DNA from: Thermoanaerobaculia bacterium
Lineage (GTDB): Bacteria > Acidobacteriota > Thermoanaerobaculia > UBA5066
DNA length: 64,000 nt
Reading direction: 5' to 3'
Assembly (NCBI GenBank): GCA_022071945.1
Contig: JAJVIN010000034.1
Span: forward strand, 80,434-144,433
The notes beneath the pieces were generated by a model that saw only the letters and a list, made by a program, of their open reading frames with translations, made no database searches and was not told the DNA's origin. Below, piece after piece: positions 1 to 9,157 of this stretch. Position 1 is the stretch's first letter. Every line of letters starts with the position of its first letter. Made by a program: the position numbers and the translations under genes.

Positions 1-70
1 GATTCGCTCCTCCTGCCGAAGCCGGATGGCGCTTGGAGCGGAGTCTCTGGGCACGTCCGGGATCTCTCTC

Positions 71-1000
71 TCAGCCCGGTCCGGCCAGCATCCGGAAGGT
101 CACGGCCCTCCGCAGAGCCTCATCGACGCGCTTGGTGAGAGCGAGGGTGATCCCGGCCAGGAGCGGCGCCCCGTCTGGCGAACCGGACTCCAGGAGCCGG
201 CGAAAGACCTCCCGGGAGAGGCGAAAGACCACTCCAGGTCCTCCGTGCGCGACGACGCTGGCGGAACGGGGCGAATCGTCGATCAGGGACATCTCCCCGA
301 CGATCTCGCCCGGTCCGAGAATCGCCACGGCCTCGGCCTCCATCCCCTCGACGGGGATCTCGACCCGGAAGCGGCCCTCCCCGATGAGAAAGGCGTCGTC
401 CCCCTGGCTCCCCGCCGTGATCAATGGGCTCTCCTCCGGGACCTCGAACGCCGTCAGCCCCAGGTCGGGCAGGGTCGACGTGTCGATCCCGGCGGCATCG
501 AGGAGGATGTAGGCCTCCCTCTCGTCGAAGTCGACGGCCTGCCTCTGGCTCTCGCCGCGGGAGCGCTTCGCGGGGTGCGCCTGGCTTCCCGCCGAGGGCG
601 TCACCTTCGCGAAGATCCGGTTCAGCGACATATTCGTGAAGCGGACCATCGACGCCACGCTCGTGAGGGCGAGACGCCGGAACGCCTGGCCCTCGGGGCC
701 CCGGTCGAAGACCAGTTCCTGGACCTCGGACCTCGTGAAGACGATGGCATCGCTGTCAGGCTCGGGAGAGAACGAACAGACGTCCACCGTTCCGGCAAAG
801 ACCCTGTGGAGGTTCAGAAAGACGGGCGCGTGCAGGACCTGGATCGAGTGGGGACCGAACTTCGTCAGGACTCGCAGCAGCGCACACCCCGACACCAGGA
901 GGACGACGACGTCGGGACCGTCCTCCGAATCGAACCAGTCGTCCTCGAACGGCAGGAGGACGAGGGGCCTCCCCGAAGAGAGGAGGGTCAGGTCATGCAT
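71..1000 (-). CDS. cyclic-nucleotide-binding-domain protein
   Basis: Predicted 309-aa cytoplasmic protein. Residues ~165-275 form a recognisable cNMP-binding (CAP_ED) fold: a Gly-rich stretch (SQGDDAFLIGEG), then GEIVGEMSLI at ~231-240 and PRSASVV at ~244-250, matching the phosphate-binding cassette. The first ~150 residues are also beta-rich and may be a second, degenerate copy of the same fold; that is inference. No helix-turn-helix follows, so this is not a CRP-type DNA-binding regulator; a ligand-sensing adaptor is more likely. ATG at 1000 was chosen because any longer version would translate the 21-bp repeats and overlap the upstream permease gene. No strong Shine-Dalgarno is visible. 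It is the last gene of a minus-strand set with the TauE-type permease and the methyltransferase. Bases 1-70 hold nothing I recognise. Confidence 0.72.
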   Translation of the reverse strand: MHDLTLLSSGRPLVLLPFEDDWFDSEDGPDVVVLLVSGCALLRVLTKFGPHSIQVLHAPVFLNLHRVFAGTVDVCSFSPEPDSDAIVFTRSEVQELVFDRGPEGQAFRRLALTSVASMVRFTNMSLNRIFAKVTPSAGSQAHPAKRSRGESQRQAVDFDEREAYILLDAAGIDTSTLPDLGLTAFEVPEESPLITAGSQGDDAFLIGEGRFRVEIPVEGMEAEAVAILGPGEIVGEMSLIDDSPRSASVVAHGGPGVVFRLSREVFRRLLESGSPDGAPLLAGITLALTKRVDEALRRAVTFRMLAGPG

Positions 1001-1032
1001 CAGGTCAGGCGCCACGGTCTTGCCGGGATTAT

Positions 1033-1137
1033 GCGACGTCGCGATGCGAGTCGGCGACGTCGCGACGCGAGTCGGCGACGTCGCGATGCGAGTCGGCGAC
1101 GTCGCGACGCGAGTCAGCGACGTCGCGACGCGAGTCA
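1033..1137. repeat. 21-bp tandem repeat array, 5 copies
   Basis: Five head-to-tail 21-bp units begin at 1033, 1054, 1075, 1096 and 1117. They vary at only two positions: T/C at position 13 and G/A at position 21. Each unit contains the perfect 10-bp palindrome GCGACGTCGC. The last three bases of unit 5 (1135-1137) are the stop codon of the upstream permease gene, so the array starts exactly at that gene's end. It fills the space before the cNMP-domain gene. The period is close to two helical turns, which would place the palindromes on one face of the DNA. Confidence 0.95.
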
Positions 1138-1548
1138 GCGATGGATGGTCCCCTTCTCGATGAGGGCCTCGAAGATCGTGTAGAGGCCGACGAGGACGAC
1201 GAAGCCTCCGAAGAGGAGCTTCATCTTCACGTGGTCGAGCGAGTTGGCGAGATAGGCGCCGGCCCACGCCCCGAGAAACAGGGCGATGGCGACGAGGAAG
1301 GCGGCCCGGAAGTCGATATTGCCGTTCTTGTAGTACTCGATCACGGCGGCCAGGCCGACGGGAGGCAGGAGGACCGCGAGGCTCGTCCCGGTCGCCTTCT
1401 GGGCGGAAAAGCCGGCTATGTAGATCAGGGCCGGAACAATGATCAGCCCTCCCCCCACACCGAAGAGGCCGGCCATCAGGCCCGCGAAGAGGCCGATCAG
1501 GAGGAGGGCGGGAGCCGAGGTCACGGACCCGGAGATCACCTCCGTCAT
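1135..1548 (-). CDS. half-size TauE/SafE-family permease
   Basis: 137-aa integral membrane protein resembling one repeat of the sulfite exporter TauE/SafE (YfcA) family. The N-terminal part carries the family's glycine-rich signature (GLFAGLMAGLFGVGGG) followed by PALIY, and about four hydrophobic segments can be seen. Full-length members have two such repeats and ~250 aa, so this would have to act as a dimer; single-repeat members exist in many genomes. ATG at 1548 is set by a strong AAGGAGG eight bases upstream, which lies inside the spacer after the methyltransferase gene. The gene follows the methyltransferase by 16 bp, so co-transcription is likely. The substrate, probably an organic or inorganic sulfur anion, cannot be deduced. 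The stop codon lies in the 21-bp repeat array. Confidence 0.85.
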   Translation of the reverse strand: MTEVISGSVTSAPALLLIGLFAGLMAGLFGVGGGLIIVPALIYIAGFSAQKATGTSLAVLLPPVGLAAVIEYYKNGNIDFRAAFLVAIALFLGAWAGAYLANSLDHVKMKLLFGGFVVLVGLYTIFEALIEKGTIHR

Positions 1549-1564
1549 GACGCCATCCTCCTTG

Positions 1565-3127
1565 TCATCCCACGAGTAGAGCAAGCGAGGCGAGCCGCTT
1601 GAGGCTCGACGTCAACGCCACGGTCATTTCCTGTCGGACGTCCTCGGGACTCGTCTTGTCCGCCGGCCACTCCTCGACCTCCACCGCGCCGGTCTTCATG
1701 TCTTCGACGAGGATGTCGACGATGCTTTCCTGATCGTGGGCTCCATCGAGCACCTTCAGGATCTCGCGGTCGAAGGCATTGAGAGACACCGCCTCGTGCA
1801 ACAGGTTCGTCACCGTGTCATTGAAATTGGCCTGAAACCGGGCGACCGGGCTGCCCACGGGCCTTTGCGAAACGGACGGAACGTACCCTGGCTCTCGCAA
1901 GTGCAAGTGGACCATGCGCGCTCCCTGGCACCGCCGGAGCGCGTCGAGAAGAAGCTCGGAGAGGCTTTCGCGGCTCGCCATTTCCGGATAACGGGAAGAG
2001 ACCTCGCGAAAAAGATCGGAGAACGAGAGGGTCTTCGGCCAGACCCGGAAGAGCTCGGTGATGACGGCCTTCACTCCGGGATCGTTCGTCGTGACGACCT
2101 GGCCGCTCTTGAGGAAGAACTTGGCGACGTGACCGTCGGAAAAGTCGGGCACCTCGTCCTTCGGCTTGGCCTTCGTCGAAAAGAGGAAGCGTTTGAGGGT
2201 CTCGTTTTCGGGCGACCGGTGAAGCTCGACACCCTCCCGGCAGAGGAGACTCCGACGGAACGTCCCGTTGAGGAAGAAGTCGACGTACTGCTCCCTCCGC
2301 ACCCGGTCCCTGGCGAACTCGTCGATCTTCTTCCACGCCTCATCGGAGATGAGGCCCTCGAAGGTCAGGTCCCGCTCCTCCCCGACGTACTGGAGGCCGT
2401 GGCTCGCGGCCATCTTCGCGAAATGGTGAAAGTAGAGAGGCCGGTTCTCTTCTTCGAGGTACTCGTGCAGGAGATAGAAGTCCGGATACGGCTTGATCGA
2501 CTCGACGATGAGCCGGATCATCGAGGAGTAGAGCGTCTGGCCGTTCTCCATGGCCTTGCTGAGAGCATCGAGAAGCTCCCGCGTTTTTTTCGCCTTCTCG
2601 ACGGCCCCCTCCACACCCTCGAGGTGGAAGAACATCATCTCGCGGATGAGGGACTTGTACAGCCAGCCCGGAAAGACGTTGTAGCTGACGTAGGCGATCC
2701 CGTGGGGGGCCAGGTTCTGGGAGATGACCCTGAGGATCCCCTGCTGGACCACGGGGGGAACCCACGAGAAAACGCCATGGCACAGGATGAAGTCGAACTC
2801 ACCCAGCTCGGGCCCGATGTCGAGGATGTTCTTCTGCTGGAGCTTGATGTTCTTCAGCCCGAGTTCCTCGATCCGGGAGTTTCCGACCGAGATCTGACGC
2901 TCGGAGAGGTCCACCCCGAGGAAGGTCGCGCGCGGGAGGCTGAAGGCCATCGGAATGAGATTTCCGCCCAGAGCGCAACCGAGTTCGAGAACCCGGCAGG
3001 TCTCGACGTCCCTCGGCTCCACGCCGCGCAAGATCGACGTGACCGCGAGGACCTCCGGGTGGGTGGCCGCAAAAGAGAGACTCTCGTACGGGAACTCGTC
3101 ATAGGGGTTCAACCGTGTCCTTGGCAT
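1565..3127 (-). CDS. SAM-dependent methyltransferase with methyltransferase regulatory domain
   Basis: 520 aa. The N-terminal third is a class I SAM-dependent methyltransferase: motif I VLELGCALGGNL at residues ~47-58, acidic motif II GVDLSER at ~71-77, and a post-motif region FDFILCHGVFSWV near 111-123. Residues ~215-300 (YPDFYLLHEYL ... HHFAKMAASHGLQYV) resemble the predicted methyltransferase regulatory domain (PF10119 type), and the C-terminal part is a winged-helix-like extension. The substrate is unknown. ATG at 3127 places the start just before the conserved NPYDEFPYES segment typical of these proteins; a longer frame upstream would run through the divergent decarboxylase gene. The 84 bp to that gene probably hold divergent promoters. 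Confidence 0.85.
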   Translation of the reverse strand: MPRTRLNPYDEFPYESLSFAATHPEVLAVTSILRGVEPRDVETCRVLELGCALGGNLIPMAFSLPRATFLGVDLSERQISVGNSRIEELGLKNIKLQQKNILDIGPELGEFDFILCHGVFSWVPPVVQQGILRVISQNLAPHGIAYVSYNVFPGWLYKSLIREMMFFHLEGVEGAVEKAKKTRELLDALSKAMENGQTLYSSMIRLIVESIKPYPDFYLLHEYLEEENRPLYFHHFAKMAASHGLQYVGEERDLTFEGLISDEAWKKIDEFARDRVRREQYVDFFLNGTFRRSLLCREGVELHRSPENETLKRFLFSTKAKPKDEVPDFSDGHVAKFFLKSGQVVTTNDPGVKAVITELFRVWPKTLSFSDLFREVSSRYPEMASRESLSELLLDALRRCQGARMVHLHLREPGYVPSVSQRPVGSPVARFQANFNDTVTNLLHEAVSLNAFDREILKVLDGAHDQESIVDILVEDMKTGAVEVEEWPADKTSPEDVRQEMTVALTSSLKRLASLALLVG

Positions 3128-3211
3128 GCGCCAATTCTCACCGCCGCCCTGGCGAAGCGCAATGACGCGGGACACAGATCCCTCGGGCTCTGCCTCCCCT
3201 AAACTTCGCCC

Positions 3212-4666
3212 ATGAGCGATCTCTCCCCCGAAACCTTCAGAGATCAGGGACACGCCGTCATCGAGCGCCTCTACCGCTACCTCTCGAGCCTCAGAGACCG
3301 GCCGGTCCTCGCGCGGACGAAGCCTGGGGAGGTCCTGTCCGCTCTTCCCGAGCGGGCGCCCGAGGAGCCCGAGCCCTGGGAGGCCATCGAAAGGGACCTC
3401 GAGACCCTCGTCGAGCCCAACCTGACGAACTGGCAGTCGCCCGGGTATCTCGCCTACTTCGCCACGAGCGCCAGCACTCCCGGCATCCTCGGCGATGCCC
3501 TGGCCGCCGGGTACAACCAGATCGGCATCCTCTGGCGCACGTCGCCGGTTTCGACCGAGCTCGAGCAGGCGATGGTCAAGTGGCTGACGAACCTGACCGG
3601 ACTGCCCGCCGGCTTTGACGGGCAGCTGGCCGACACGGCCTCCACGGCTTCCCTCATCGCGCTCGCCGCCGCCCGGGAAGAGCGATTCCCGGACGTGAGA
3701 AAGACGGGTCTTTCCGGGAAGAAGCCCGGGGTCGTCTACTGCTCGGAACTCGCTCACTCATCCATAGACAAAGCCGCGGTGGTCCTCGGATTCGGGGTCG
3801 AGGGACTGAGGAAGATCCCGGCCGACGACGCCTTCCGGATGCGCGTGAGCCTCCTCGAGCGAGCCATCGCACAGGACAGGGCCGAAGGAAAGGAGCCCGT
3901 GGCCGTCGTGGCGACGGCCGGCACGACGGCCGTCACCTCGATCGACCCTCTCCCCGAGATCGCGGACGTCTGCGAACGCGAGGGGATCTGGATGCACGTC
4001 GACGCCGCCTATGCCGGCTGCGCGGCGCTCCTCCCCGAGGTCCGGCCTCTCTTGAAAGGCTGGGAACGCGCGGATTCGATCGTCTTCAATCCCCACAAGT
4101 GGCTCTTCGTCCCGCTCGAGTGCACGGCTCTTCTCTTCAGGAGGATGGAGAGGGTCAGACGGGCCTTCTCGATCGTGCCGCACTACCTCGAGACACCCGA
4201 GGGGGCGGCTGGAGTCCGCGAGTACATGGACTACGGAATCCAGCTGGGCCGGCGCTTCAGGGCCCTGAAGCTCTGGATGACGCTCCGGTCGTTCGGAGCC
4301 TCGGGGATGAGGGAGCGGCTCGCCCTTCATCTCGAGATGGCGGCTCAGCTTCGCCGCCGGCTCGAGGGCGTTCCTGACATTCAGATCCTCGCCCCGACCC
4401 TCTTCTCGGTCGTGGTGTTCCGCCACGCTCCCGAGGGGCTTTCGTCAGAAGAAACCGATGCCGTCAACCGGCGGATTCTCGAGCGAATCAACTCGGACGG
4501 CCGGTTCTTCATTTCTCACGCCGTCCTCAGGGGGCAGTACGTCCTGCGGGCCGCGATCGGCAACATCCGGACGACGCCCGAGGACGTCGCGGCCTTTGGG
4601 GATTCCCTGCGCGAGGCGATCGAGGCAGAATCTCCGAATCGTCCGCCGGGTGAGTCCAGAAACTAG
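3212..4666 (+). CDS. group II PLP-dependent amino-acid decarboxylase
   Basis: 484-aa soluble enzyme of the aromatic-L-amino-acid/glutamate decarboxylase family (fold type I). The Schiff-base lysine is K296 in NPHKWL and the pyridine-nitrogen Asp is D264 in HVDAAYAG. The conserved N-terminal segments WQSPGYLAYF and SPVSTELEQ are present. The length fits aromatic-amino-acid decarboxylases (about 480 aa). The expected product is CO2 plus an amine such as tryptamine, tyramine or phenethylamine, but substrate specificity cannot be read from sequence. Some close relatives are aldehyde synthases. It stands alone, divergent from the methyltransferase and 119 bp before the ABC exporter genes; amine export by that system is only a speculation. 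Confidence 0.9.
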   Translation: MSDLSPETFRDQGHAVIERLYRYLSSLRDRPVLARTKPGEVLSALPERAPEEPEPWEAIERDLETLVEPNLTNWQSPGYLAYFATSASTPGILGDALAAGYNQIGILWRTSPVSTELEQAMVKWLTNLTGLPAGFDGQLADTASTASLIALAAAREERFPDVRKTGLSGKKPGVVYCSELAHSSIDKAAVVLGFGVEGLRKIPADDAFRMRVSLLERAIAQDRAEGKEPVAVVATAGTTAVTSIDPLPEIADVCEREGIWMHVDAAYAGCAALLPEVRPLLKGWERADSIVFNPHKWLFVPLECTALLFRRMERVRRAFSIVPHYLETPEGAAGVREYMDYGIQLGRRFRALKLWMTLRSFGASGMRERLALHLEMAAQLRRRLEGVPDIQILAPTLFSVVVFRHAPEGLSSEETDAVNRRILERINSDGRFFISHAVLRGQYVLRAAIGNIRTTPEDVAAFGDSLREAIEAESPNRPPGESRN

Positions 4667-4785
4667 GACAGTGCGGTCCTCGTAGATCTGCGGGAGGCAG
4701 CAGGCGGGCCGCACCGCCGGCAAGGTTCGAGAACTGGCCAAGGGGCCGCCTTGCGTCCGCTCTCTGTTCTCGCCCAAGGAGCACT

Positions 4786-6003
4786 GTGACCATGGAGACC
4801 TCGAACAGAAACGCGGACCTTTCCGCCCTGAAGATCGACCGCGAAACACGCACGGCCGGGGGGGGCCGGTTCGTCTTTCCGGCCATCGCAACCGCCATCG
4901 TCGCCGCCCTGGCCGGCGCCTTCTTCTACGCCCGGTCCTCTGGCGCCATCGCCATCCGGACCCCCCAGGTCGGGACGACGCGCATCGTGAAGGTCACTCC
5001 CTCTCAGGCCTCCACGGTCTTGACCGCCTCCGGCTACATCGTCGCCAGGTCGAAGGCCGAGATCTCTCCGAAGTCGGTCGGCCGCGTCTCGTGGCTGAAT
5101 CTCGAGGAGGGACAGACGGTGAAGAAGGGAGAGCTCGTCGCGCGCCTGGAATCGCAGGAGCTCGAGGCGCAGCGAAAGCAAGTCGAGGCCCAGAAGCTCC
5201 AGCTCAGCGCCCAGCTCGACAACGCCCGCCGCGAGAGGGAGCGCGCAAAGGCCCTCTTTGCCCAGAAGATCGGGACGGAGCAAGCGTTCGATGCGACCGA
5301 TTCCGCCGCCCGCGCGCTCGAAGCGCAGATCCAGGCGGCCGGCGCTCAGATCCGCTACTTCGACGAGTTGATCAAGAACGCCGAGATCTACGCTCCGATC
5401 AACGGGACCGTGACCGTGAAGAAGGCCTTTGTGGGCGAGACGGTCGCCCCTCAGGGCTTCGGGGGCGCCGGATCGGCTGGCGCGACGTTCGCCGTGATCG
5501 TCGACATGTCGTCGCTCGAGATGGAGGCGGACATCAACGAGCAGAACCTGGCCAAGATCTCGAGGGGACAGCCCGCCGAGGTCACGCTGGACGCCTACCC
5601 CGACCGCCCCTACAAGGCCCGCTTGCGGCAGATCGTCCCCACGGCCGACCGCCAGAAGGGGTCCGTCAAGGTGAAGATCGAGATCATCGAAAGGGATGAG
5701 CGGATCCTGCCCGAGATGTCGTGCCGGGTCGTCTTCCTCAACCCCGAGGCCAAGATCGACTCGTCGACCCCCGTCAAGGTGATGGTGCCCTCGGCCAGCG
5801 TCGTGGAGATCGACGGGAAGAAGGGCGTTCTCCTCATCCAGGACGAGAAGGCCGTCTTCAAGGAGCTCTCGCTCGGACCGGAGGCCGGATCGCAGGTGGA
5901 GGTCCTCTCGGGGGCCGCTGGCGGCGAAGAGATCGTGGCAGACGCTGCCCGTGCCGATTTCCGCTGGCGCGCTGAACAAAAAGTTCGAATCAAGAAAGAC
6001 TGA
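4786..6003 (+). CDS. MacA/HlyD-type periplasmic adaptor of ABC exporter
   Basis: 405-aa membrane-fusion (adaptor) protein linking an inner-membrane ABC exporter to an outer-membrane channel. A single N-terminal membrane segment (FPAIATAIVAALAGAFFYA, residues ~30-48) anchors it. Then come a split lipoyl/biotinyl domain (EEGQTVKKGELVARLES), a helical hairpin (~115-200) rich in Gln, Glu and Arg, and the second lipoyl half (APINGTVTVKKAF), followed by beta-barrel and membrane-proximal domains. The start is ambiguous: GTG at 4786 lies 4 nt after AAGGAG and ATG at 4792 lies 10 nt after it. It is the first gene of a four-gene operon, 9 bp before the ATPase. No outer-membrane TolC partner gene is in the window. 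Confidence 0.9.
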   Translation: MTMETSNRNADLSALKIDRETRTAGGGRFVFPAIATAIVAALAGAFFYARSSGAIAIRTPQVGTTRIVKVTPSQASTVLTASGYIVARSKAEISPKSVGRVSWLNLEEGQTVKKGELVARLESQELEAQRKQVEAQKLQLSAQLDNARRERERAKALFAQKIGTEQAFDATDSAARALEAQIQAAGAQIRYFDELIKNAEIYAPINGTVTVKKAFVGETVAPQGFGGAGSAGATFAVIVDMSSLEMEADINEQNLAKISRGQPAEVTLDAYPDRPYKARLRQIVPTADRQKGSVKVKIEIIERDERILPEMSCRVVFLNPEAKIDSSTPVKVMVPSASVVEIDGKKGVLLIQDEKAVFKELSLGPEAGSQVEVLSGAAGGEEIVADAARADFRWRAEQKVRIKKD

Positions 6004-6012
6004 GGAGCACCC

Positions 6013-6750
6013 ATGGCAGAACCGTTCATAAGGATCGAGTCGATCGTCAAGCAATACGTCCGCGACACCCAGGTTCTGACCGTTCTCGACGGGCTCTCGC
6101 TCTCGGTCGAGGAGGGGGACTTCGTCGCGCTCATGGGGCCCTCTGGCTCGGGCAAGACCACCCTTCTGAACCTCATCGCGGGCATCGACAAACCGACGTC
6201 GGGCCGCATCGCCGTCGGCAAGAGCGAGGTGTCGTCGATGAGCGAGGCCGCGCTCGCCCGCTACCGAAGCGAGAACATCGGCTTCATCTTCCAGCTCTAC
6301 AACCTCGTGCCGGTCTTGACCGCCTTCGAGAACGTCGAGCTCCCGCTCCTCTTGACGAAAATGAGCCGGGCCCAGAGGCGAAAACAGGTCGAACTCGCAC
6401 TCTCGATCGTCGGTCTTGCCGACCGGATGGACCACTACCCGAGGCAGCTCTCGGGGGGCCAGGAGCAGCGGGTGGCCATCGCGCGCGCCATCGCGACCGA
6501 CCCGAAGGTCCTCGTCGCGGACGAGCCGACCGGCGATCTCGATGCCAAGAGCGGCGAGGAGATCCTCATCCTGCTCGAGCGGCTGAACGACGAATTCAAG
6601 AAGACCATCGTCATGGTGACCCACGACCCGAGGGCGGCCTCGCGCGCCCACCGCCTGGTCCACCTCGACAAGGGGGTCCTGAAGGAAGACATCCGCGCCG
6701 AGGGCCGCGAGGTCGGCCTCGAGGCCGCCCGCAGCGCGGTCGTGAGCTAG
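6013..6750 (+). CDS. ABC transporter ATP-binding protein (MacB/LolD type)
   Basis: 245-aa ATPase subunit. Walker [10 protein letters not shown] is at residues 42-50, the signature LSGGQ at 145-149, Walker [13 protein letters not shown] from ~165, and the H-loop histidine lies in [10 protein letters not shown]. The combination fits the LolD/MacB branch, which energises mechanotransmission-type exporters rather than classic transmembrane translocation. GAGGAG sits just upstream of the ATG. The downstream permease starts 14 bp after the stop. The ~25-residue C-terminal tail after the H-loop region is not recognised. Confidence 0.95.
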   Translation: MAEPFIRIESIVKQYVRDTQVLTVLDGLSLSVEEGDFVALMGPSGSGKTTLLNLIAGIDKPTSGRIAVGKSEVSSMSEAALARYRSENIGFIFQLYNLVPVLTAFENVELPLLLTKMSRAQRRKQVELALSIVGLADRMDHYPRQLSGGQEQRVAIARAIATDPKVLVADEPTGDLDAKSGEEILILLERLNDEFKKTIVMVTHDPRAASRAHRLVHLDKGVLKEDIRAEGREVGLEAARSAVVS

Positions 6751-6764
6751 GGGCGAGAGTTCCC

Positions 6765-7922
6765 GTGAAGCTGATCCCGCTCGCCTTCAAGAACATCCTG
6801 AGAAAGAAGACCCGGTCGATCCTGACGATGGCGTCGATCGTCCTTCCGCTCTTCGTGATCTGCATCCTCGGGACGATGATTCGCACGCTCGAGGCCGACC
6901 CGACCGGCGGAAAGGGGATGTTCCGCCTGATCGTCAGGCACAAGGTCTCGCTTGCGAACTTCTTCCCCGAGGCGTATCGCGAACCCGTCAAGCAGATGCC
7001 CGGGGTGGCCGCCATCACGATCCTGAACTGGTTCGGCGGCCAGTACATCGACAACCAGCCCCGGAACATGTTCCAGAGGTTCGCCGTCGAACCCGAGTCG
7101 TTTCTCGCCGTCGCCGACGAGATCACGATCGTCGAGGGCACCGCGCAAGACTGGACGAGCGACCGCCGGGGCGTTCTCGTCGGAAGCCTCCTGGCCAAGC
7201 GATACGGCTGGAAGATCGGCGACCAGTTCGTCCTGAAGGGCGACATCTTCCCGGTCAACCTCGAGCTGACGGTGCGAGCCATCTTCAAGGCCCCGGACGA
7301 GACGTCCGTCTACTTCAACCGGACGTACGTCGAGGAATCGGTTCCCTGGGCGAAGGGCCTCGTGGGAACGCTCTGGATCAAGGCCGACTCCCCCGACGCG
7401 GTCGCTCGCTTGACCCGGATGATCGACGAGCGCTTCGAGAACACTCCCTACCCGACGAAGACCGAAACGGAGAAGGAATTCCAGAACGGATTCATCTCGA
7501 TGCTCGGAAACGTCAAGCTCGTTCTCAACGCCATCAGCCTGGCGATCGGGCTCGTGATCCTCCTGATCGCGGCCAACACCATGGCGATGACAGCCCGCGA
7601 AAGGGTCACGGAAATCGCGGTGCTCCGTACCCTGGGCTTTCCGAAATCCGACATCCTGACGATGGTCTTGGCGGAGAGCCTCATCCTCGCCTTGATCGGC
7701 GGAGGTCTCGGTCTCGCCTTCTTCTCCCTGATGTTTCCGGGGTTTCGGCAAGGTCTCCTCGAGAGCCCGATGGGAGGGTTCGCGGCCGGGATGAAGCTCT
7801 TCCCCGAGGTCTTGATCGTCGGGTTCCTGATCACCCTGGCCATCGGCCTGGCCGCCGGACTGGTTCCGGCGTTTCGGTCCGCGCAAAGGGAGATCACCGA
7901 CGGCCTTCGGCAGGTGGCGTGA
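6765..7922 (+). CDS. FtsX-like ABC transporter permease (first of two)
   Basis: 385-aa permease of the FtsX/MacB type: one N-terminal membrane helix (TRSILTMASIVLPLFVIC), a ~220-residue extracytoplasmic MacB-type periplasmic core, then three C-terminal helices beginning near residue 250 (LVLNAISLAIGLVILLIAANT). The conserved TARERVTEIAVLRTLG coupling-helix segment follows. It starts with GTG. It is clearly a paralog of the next gene, so the exporter is probably a heterodimer rather than the MacB homodimer. Substrate is not predictable; relatives export macrolides, peptides or lipoproteins. Confidence 0.9.
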   Translation: MKLIPLAFKNILRKKTRSILTMASIVLPLFVICILGTMIRTLEADPTGGKGMFRLIVRHKVSLANFFPEAYREPVKQMPGVAAITILNWFGGQYIDNQPRNMFQRFAVEPESFLAVADEITIVEGTAQDWTSDRRGVLVGSLLAKRYGWKIGDQFVLKGDIFPVNLELTVRAIFKAPDETSVYFNRTYVEESVPWAKGLVGTLWIKADSPDAVARLTRMIDERFENTPYPTKTETEKEFQNGFISMLGNVKLVLNAISLAIGLVILLIAANTMAMTARERVTEIAVLRTLGFPKSDILTMVLAESLILALIGGGLGLAFFSLMFPGFRQGLLESPMGGFAAGMKLFPEVLIVGFLITLAIGLAAGLVPAFRSAQREITDGLRQVA

Positions 7923-7935
7923 GAGGCGGCGCGCG

Positions 7936-9111
7936 ATGACGATTCCCATCAAGTACAACATCCGCAACCTCTTCGTCAGGAAGATCACGACCACGCTGAC
8001 CGTCCTGGGAATCGGGCTCGTCGTGGCGGTCTTTCTCGCCGTCATGGCCCTCGCGGAGGGCCTCACACGGGTCTTCACCGCGTCCGGCTCGGAGAGAAAC
8101 GTCCTCATCCTCAGGCAGAACTCGCAGTCGGAGCTGCAATCGGGGATTTCCCGGGAGCAGATGCAGCTCGTCGGGAACCTGCCCGGCATCCAGAAGGACG
8201 CGGACGGCAAGCCCCTGGCCTCCGCCGAGCTCGTCGTCGTGCTCAACCTCGACAAGCGCGACGGCGGCAGCTCGAACGTGACGCTGCGGGGCGTTCAGGA
8301 GAAGGGATTCGCCCTCAGACCACAGTTGAAGATGACCGAGGGCCGCATGTTCGTGCCCGGACAGGGCGAGGTCATCATCTCCGAGAGCGTCACCAAGCGC
8401 TTCAAGGGGACGAAGTCGGGCGAGATCATCAAATTCGGGGCCTACAGCTGGAAGGTCGTCGGTCACTTCGAGGGAGGCGGGACGGCTCCGGACAGCGAGA
8501 TCTGGACGGACGTCGAGGGCATGATGAACACCTTCCGCCGCGGGGGCTTCTCTTCGATGCTCGCCCGCACGACGGACCGCGCGGGCAAGGACCAACTCCT
8601 GGCCGCTCTCTCGGCGGACCCCAGGCTCGCCCTGGAAGGCAAGAGCGAACGGGCCTACTACGACGAGCAGACCTCCACGGCCGCGCCGATCCGATTCCTT
8701 GGTTTCTTCGTCGGCATCGTGATGGCAGTCGGGGCTTGCTTCGGGGCGATGAACACCATGTACGCGGCGGTCTCCGCCCGCACCCGCGAGATCGCCACAC
8801 TGAGGGCGCTGGGCTTCTCGCGGCTCTCGGTTCTGGCCTCGTTCGTCCTCGAGTCGATCCTGCTCGCCCTGCTCGGGGGCCTCGTCGGGTGCGTTCTCGG
8901 CCTGGCGATCGTCAAGCTCGCTCTCTCGGGCGTGACCGGTACGACCAACTTCGCGACCTTCTCGGAAGTCGTCTTTGCCTTCCGTCTCTCCCCTGAGCTT
9001 CTGGGCAGCGGCATCATCTTCTCCATCTTCATGGGCTTCTTCGGAGGCCTCTTCCCGGCAGGCCGGGCTGCCTTCACGAAGATCACTGAGGCCTTGAGGC
9101 AGGTCGGATGA
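7936..9111 (+). CDS. FtsX-like ABC transporter permease (second of two)
   Basis: 391-aa permease with the same architecture as its upstream neighbour: an N-terminal helix (ITTTLTVLGIGLVVAVFLAVM), an extracytoplasmic domain, and three C-terminal helices containing SARTREIATLRALGFSRLSVL, the cytoplasmic coupling segment. It starts 13 bp after the first permease ends. Together the four genes from 4786 form a complete inner-membrane and periplasmic part of a MacAB-like exporter. No terminator hairpin is visible in the 46 bp before the Rrf2-like gene, so read-through into it is possible. Confidence 0.9.
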   Translation: MTIPIKYNIRNLFVRKITTTLTVLGIGLVVAVFLAVMALAEGLTRVFTASGSERNVLILRQNSQSELQSGISREQMQLVGNLPGIQKDADGKPLASAELVVVLNLDKRDGGSSNVTLRGVQEKGFALRPQLKMTEGRMFVPGQGEVIISESVTKRFKGTKSGEIIKFGAYSWKVVGHFEGGGTAPDSEIWTDVEGMMNTFRRGGFSSMLARTTDRAGKDQLLAALSADPRLALEGKSERAYYDEQTSTAAPIRFLGFFVGIVMAVGACFGAMNTMYAAVSARTREIATLRALGFSRLSVLASFVLESILLALLGGLVGCVLGLAIVKLALSGVTGTTNFATFSEVVFAFRLSPELLGSGIIFSIFMGFFGGLFPAGRAAFTKITEALRQVG

Positions 9112-9157
9112 CCGTGTTTTACGTGCCGGGGCGGACCGTGGAGATGAGGCGCGGCTG

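Noticed and set aside
1001..1267. N-terminal extension of the cNMP-domain protein to 1267
   Set aside because: It would translate the tandem repeats and overlap the permease gene; no Shine-Dalgarno supports it, and the residues have Thr-Arg-Val-Ala-Thr-Ser periodicity from the DNA repeat only.
3128..3757. Upstream extension of the methyltransferase gene
   Set aside because: It lies antisense inside the decarboxylase gene and adds residues with no family resemblance.
4663..6663. 666-codon open frame opposite the exporter genes
   Set aside because: Antisense shadow of GC-rich coding sequence; the protein is Arg/Asp/Leu-rich with no domain, while the other strand has clear MacA and ABC motifs.
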